DNA from: an uncultured Lachnospiraceae bacterium
Lineage (GTDB): Bacteria > Bacillota > Clostridia > Lachnospirales > Lachnospiraceae
Assembly: GCA_910584115.1 (NCBI GenBank)
Contig: CAJTYN010000026.1
Coordinates: 1 to 7,251, forward strand
Length of the DNA stretch: 7,251 bases
Reading direction: 5' to 3'
Made by a program: the position numbers and the translations under genes. Position 1 is the first letter of the stretch; each line of letters begins with the position of its first letter. Shown piece after piece: positions 5,765-7,251 of this stretch. The notes beneath the pieces are model-generated. The model did no database searches, was not told the DNA's origin, and saw nothing but the letters and a program-made list of their open reading frames with translations.

Positions 5765-6887
5765 TCATGACTGGTCCGCGTGGCCTGTGGCCATAAATCT
5801 CAGATATGAATTGATGAACGGATCCAGCTCCCCGTCGAGGACTGCTTCCACATTGCCCATCTCGTATCCGGTCCGGTGATCTTTGACCATGGTATAGGGC
5901 TGCATGACATAAGACCGGATCTGATTTCCCCAGGCGATGTCCGAGACCTCCCCCCGGATGCCGGACAGCTTCGCCTCGTTCTCCTGCTGTTTTAACAGAT
6001 AGAGTTTGGCCTTGAGCATCTGCATGGCTTTATCCTTATTCATATGCTGGGAACGCTCATTCTGACACTGCACCACGATCCCCGTGGGCAGATGGGTGAT
6101 GCGGATCGCCGATGAGGTCTTATTGATATGCTGGCCGCCGGCGCCGCTGGAACGGTACGTATCGATCCGCAGATCGTCGTCCCTGATCTCAATGTCTAAG
6201 TCCTCCTCGATATCCGGCATCACATCACAGGACACGAAAGAGGTCTGGCGCTTCCCCGCCGCATTAAAAGGCGATATGCGCACCAGGCGGTGTACGCCTT
6301 TCTCTGACTTCAAGTATCCATATGCGTTCTCGCCCCGCACCTCAAAGGTCACCGACTTGATGCCCGCCTCATCCCCATCCAGATAATCGAGCACTTCCAT
6401 GGAGAAATCCTTATCCTCCCCCCAGCGGGTGAACATCCTATAGAGCATGCTCGCCCAGTCACAGGCCTCTGTCCCGCCTGCCCCGGCATGGAGCGTGACG
6501 ATGGCATTGTCCTGGTCATACTCGCCGGACAGGAGTGTCTTCATGCGTATCTTCTCAAAGGACACCTGAAAATCTCTCAGCATCTCTTCGAGTTCCGGGA
6601 TCACGTCGGGATCTTCTTCTTCGTATCCCATCTCGAGCAGTGTCTCCATGTCTTCCATCTGCCCCTCCAGCTCCCTGTATGTCTCCAGATCGCTCTTGAG
6701 ATACTTCAGATCCCGCATCATCTCCTGGGAACGCTGCGGGTCATCCCAGAGATCAGGCGCCTCCATCTCCCGCTCTAGTTCTTCGATCCTCTTCTCTTTG
6801 CGAGCCAGGTCAAAGTGAATCCCTCACTTCTACCAATGGCCCTGCGTACGAATTTAAGACCGTCTTTATCTGATCTAATCCGACCAC
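5765..6887 (-). CDS. prfB: Peptide chain release factor 2 (RF2), with programmed +1 frameshift
   Basis: RF2 recognises UAA and UGA stop codons on the ribosome and triggers peptide release. The gene starts at GTG 6887, after the ribosome binding site AAGGTGA, and encodes MVGLDQIKTVL... ending in EVRDSL at codon 25. Codon 26 is TGA (6812-6810) in the classic context CTTTGAC, where a +1 shift on CTT continues translation as DLARKEKRIEELE. The joined product is 373 residues, the usual RF2 length. It contains the stop-codon-reading motif SPF at 205-207 and the peptidyl-hydrolysis motif GGQ at 250-252, the same numbering as E. coli RF2. Established knowledge: low RF2 slows termination at this TGA and favours the shift, so RF2 controls its own synthesis. 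An ATG-only gene call from 6766 would lose the first 40 residues. It has its own terminator. Confidence 0.96.
6809..6830 (-). other. prfB: Programmed +1 ribosomal frameshift site of prfB
   Basis: The slippery codon CTT (6815-6813) is followed by TGA and C (CTTTGAC, 6815-6809), the conserved RF2 shift site. Upstream, GTGAGGG (6827-6821) supplies the Shine-Dalgarno-like stimulator; its pairing is weaker than the AGGGGG three bases before CTT in E. coli. The downstream frame gives the expected RF2 sequence without a gap. Confidence 0.93.
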
Positions 6888-6900
6888 AGTTTCACCTTCT
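6888..6900 (-). promoter_or_regulatory. Ribosome binding site of prfB deciding the GTG start
   Basis: AAGGTGA (6897-6891) lies four bases before GTG at 6887. No in-frame ATG exists before the TGA, and the encoded MVGLDQ start fits the RF2 family, so the GTG is well supported. Confidence 0.8.
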
Positions 6901-6935
6901 TTCCTGCGTACTGCTGATTTTTATTCCTGTCCCCT

Positions 6936-6964
6936 ACGATAACATATTTTACCGGCAAAAACAA
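6936..6964 (-). promoter_or_regulatory. Possible prfB promoter
   Basis: TTGTTT (6964-6959), a 17-base spacer and TATCGT (6941-6936) preceded by TGT give a weak promoter with an extended -10, about 50 bases before the GTG. Other alignments in this AT-rich stretch are possible, so the exact site is unsure. Confidence 0.3.
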
Positions 6965-6974
6965 CTTGCAAGTT
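6963..6974. repeat. 12-base perfect palindrome upstream of prfB
   Basis: AACTTGCAAGTT reads the same on both strands and overlaps the end of the putative -35 of prfB. It could be an operator, but no known factor is recognised. Confidence 0.35.
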
Positions 6975-7006
6975 CCACAGAAAAAACGTGGATATCTGCG
7001 GTTTCT

Positions 7007-7251
7007 TCATGCTATTTCTTTCAATCTGCTCTTGACCTTGCACAGCTCGCTCTCCAGATAGTTGACCCGGAGCATGGGTATCTCCTTCTCCTCCTCGATC
7101 TTCAATGCCTGGTTGAGTTTCCGGTCCAGATCCTGATGGCCTTCTGCGATGATATGGATGCCCTTGTTCGTTTCGTTCTCCAACGTCAGCTCAACAGCAG
7201 TCGTCCTGCTCTCTAACCGGGCGACAGTGTCTTTCAGGCTTTCCATATCTG
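7007..7251 (-). CDS. Hypothetical coiled-coil protein, C-terminal part (runs off the window)
   Basis: At least 79 residues are visible before the TGA at 7009-7007. The sequence is charged and soluble, with heptad-like spacing at the start (LKDTVARLESRTTAVELTLE) and the end (LRVNYLESELCKVKSRLKEI), so two coiled-coil segments are likely, joined by a stretch containing IHIIAEGHQDLDRKLN. It resembles small coiled-coil proteins annotated as hypothetical in Clostridia; I cannot assign a function. The ATG at 7246 may be internal: the frame stays open to the window edge and too few bases remain to look for a ribosome binding site. No convincing terminator follows; a TTTTTT at 6986-6981 is not preceded by a stable stem. 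The prfB gene starts 119 bases further on. Confidence 0.65.
   Translation of the reverse strand, partial: DMESLKDTVARLESRTTAVELTLENETNKGIHIIAEGHQDLDRKLNQALKIEEEKEIPMLRVNYLESELCKVKSRLKEIA

Noticed and set aside
5765..6766. RF2 taken as a 333-residue protein starting at the ATG at 6766
   Set aside because: The preceding frame encodes the normal RF2 N-terminus, joined by the CTTTGAC frameshift to a GTG start at 6887.
6975..7003. Possible terminator after the coiled-coil gene (TTTTTT at 6986-6981)
   Set aside because: The bases before the T run do not form a stable stem; pairing partners lie on either side of the T run instead.
1..7251. Mobile element, phage, CRISPR array or defence system
   Set aside because: No transposase, integrase, repeat-spacer array, nuclease or toxin-antitoxin gene is visible; the genes are housekeeping or of unknown function, with uniform codon use by eye.

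Overview
The window reads as an ordinary chromosomal stretch of a Gram-positive anaerobe, most likely a Clostridia member (Lachnospiraceae-like). Reasons: base composition is somewhat above half G+C by eye, ribosome binding sites are strong AGGAGG type, promoters have Firmicutes-style extended -10 elements, prfB carries the programmed frameshift, and an ACT/HTH (PheB-type) gene, a cofactor-independent phosphoglycerate mutase-like gene and a monofunctional aspartokinase sit together. I see no insertion sequence, phage gene, CRISPR array, tRNA or rRNA. Nearly everything is coded on the minus strand; only one small membrane-protein gene is on the plus strand.

Layout in minus-strand transcription order (right to left): (1) the C-terminal end of a small coiled-coil protein of unknown function (7007-7251, running off the window); (2) prfB, release factor RF2, with a GTG start at 6887, an in-frame TGA at codon 26 and a +1 frameshift, followed by a clear intrinsic terminator at 5700-5740; (3) a promoter and a three-gene operon, ACT/HTH regulator - apgM-like enzyme - aspartokinase (5602 down to 2705), with gaps of only 13 and 17 bases; (4) convergent to it, a DUF2752 membrane protein on the plus strand (2273-2704), whose stop codon touches the aspartokinase stop codon; (5) divergent from DUF2752, a YqeM-like SAM-dependent methyltransferase (2233 down to 1454); (6) a MATE-family efflux transporter (1366 down to 8).

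How it fits together: the operon looks like an aspartate-family (threonine/lysine/methionine) unit. Aspartokinase opens the pathway, the ACT/HTH protein looks like an amino-acid-sensing regulator, and the apgM-like protein may be the homoserine kinase analogue proposed for this family rather than a glycolytic mutase. The other genes are housekeeping or of unknown role.

No wholly new system is visible. The best leads are regulatory: a near-consensus promoter buried in the 3' end of the methyltransferase gene, followed by an intrinsic terminator directly ahead of the MATE ribosome binding site (possible attenuator); a strong internal ribosome binding site in the aspartokinase gene placed to make a free ACT-domain subunit; a symmetric element at the methyltransferase/DUF2752 divergent start; and a marked excess of GATC.
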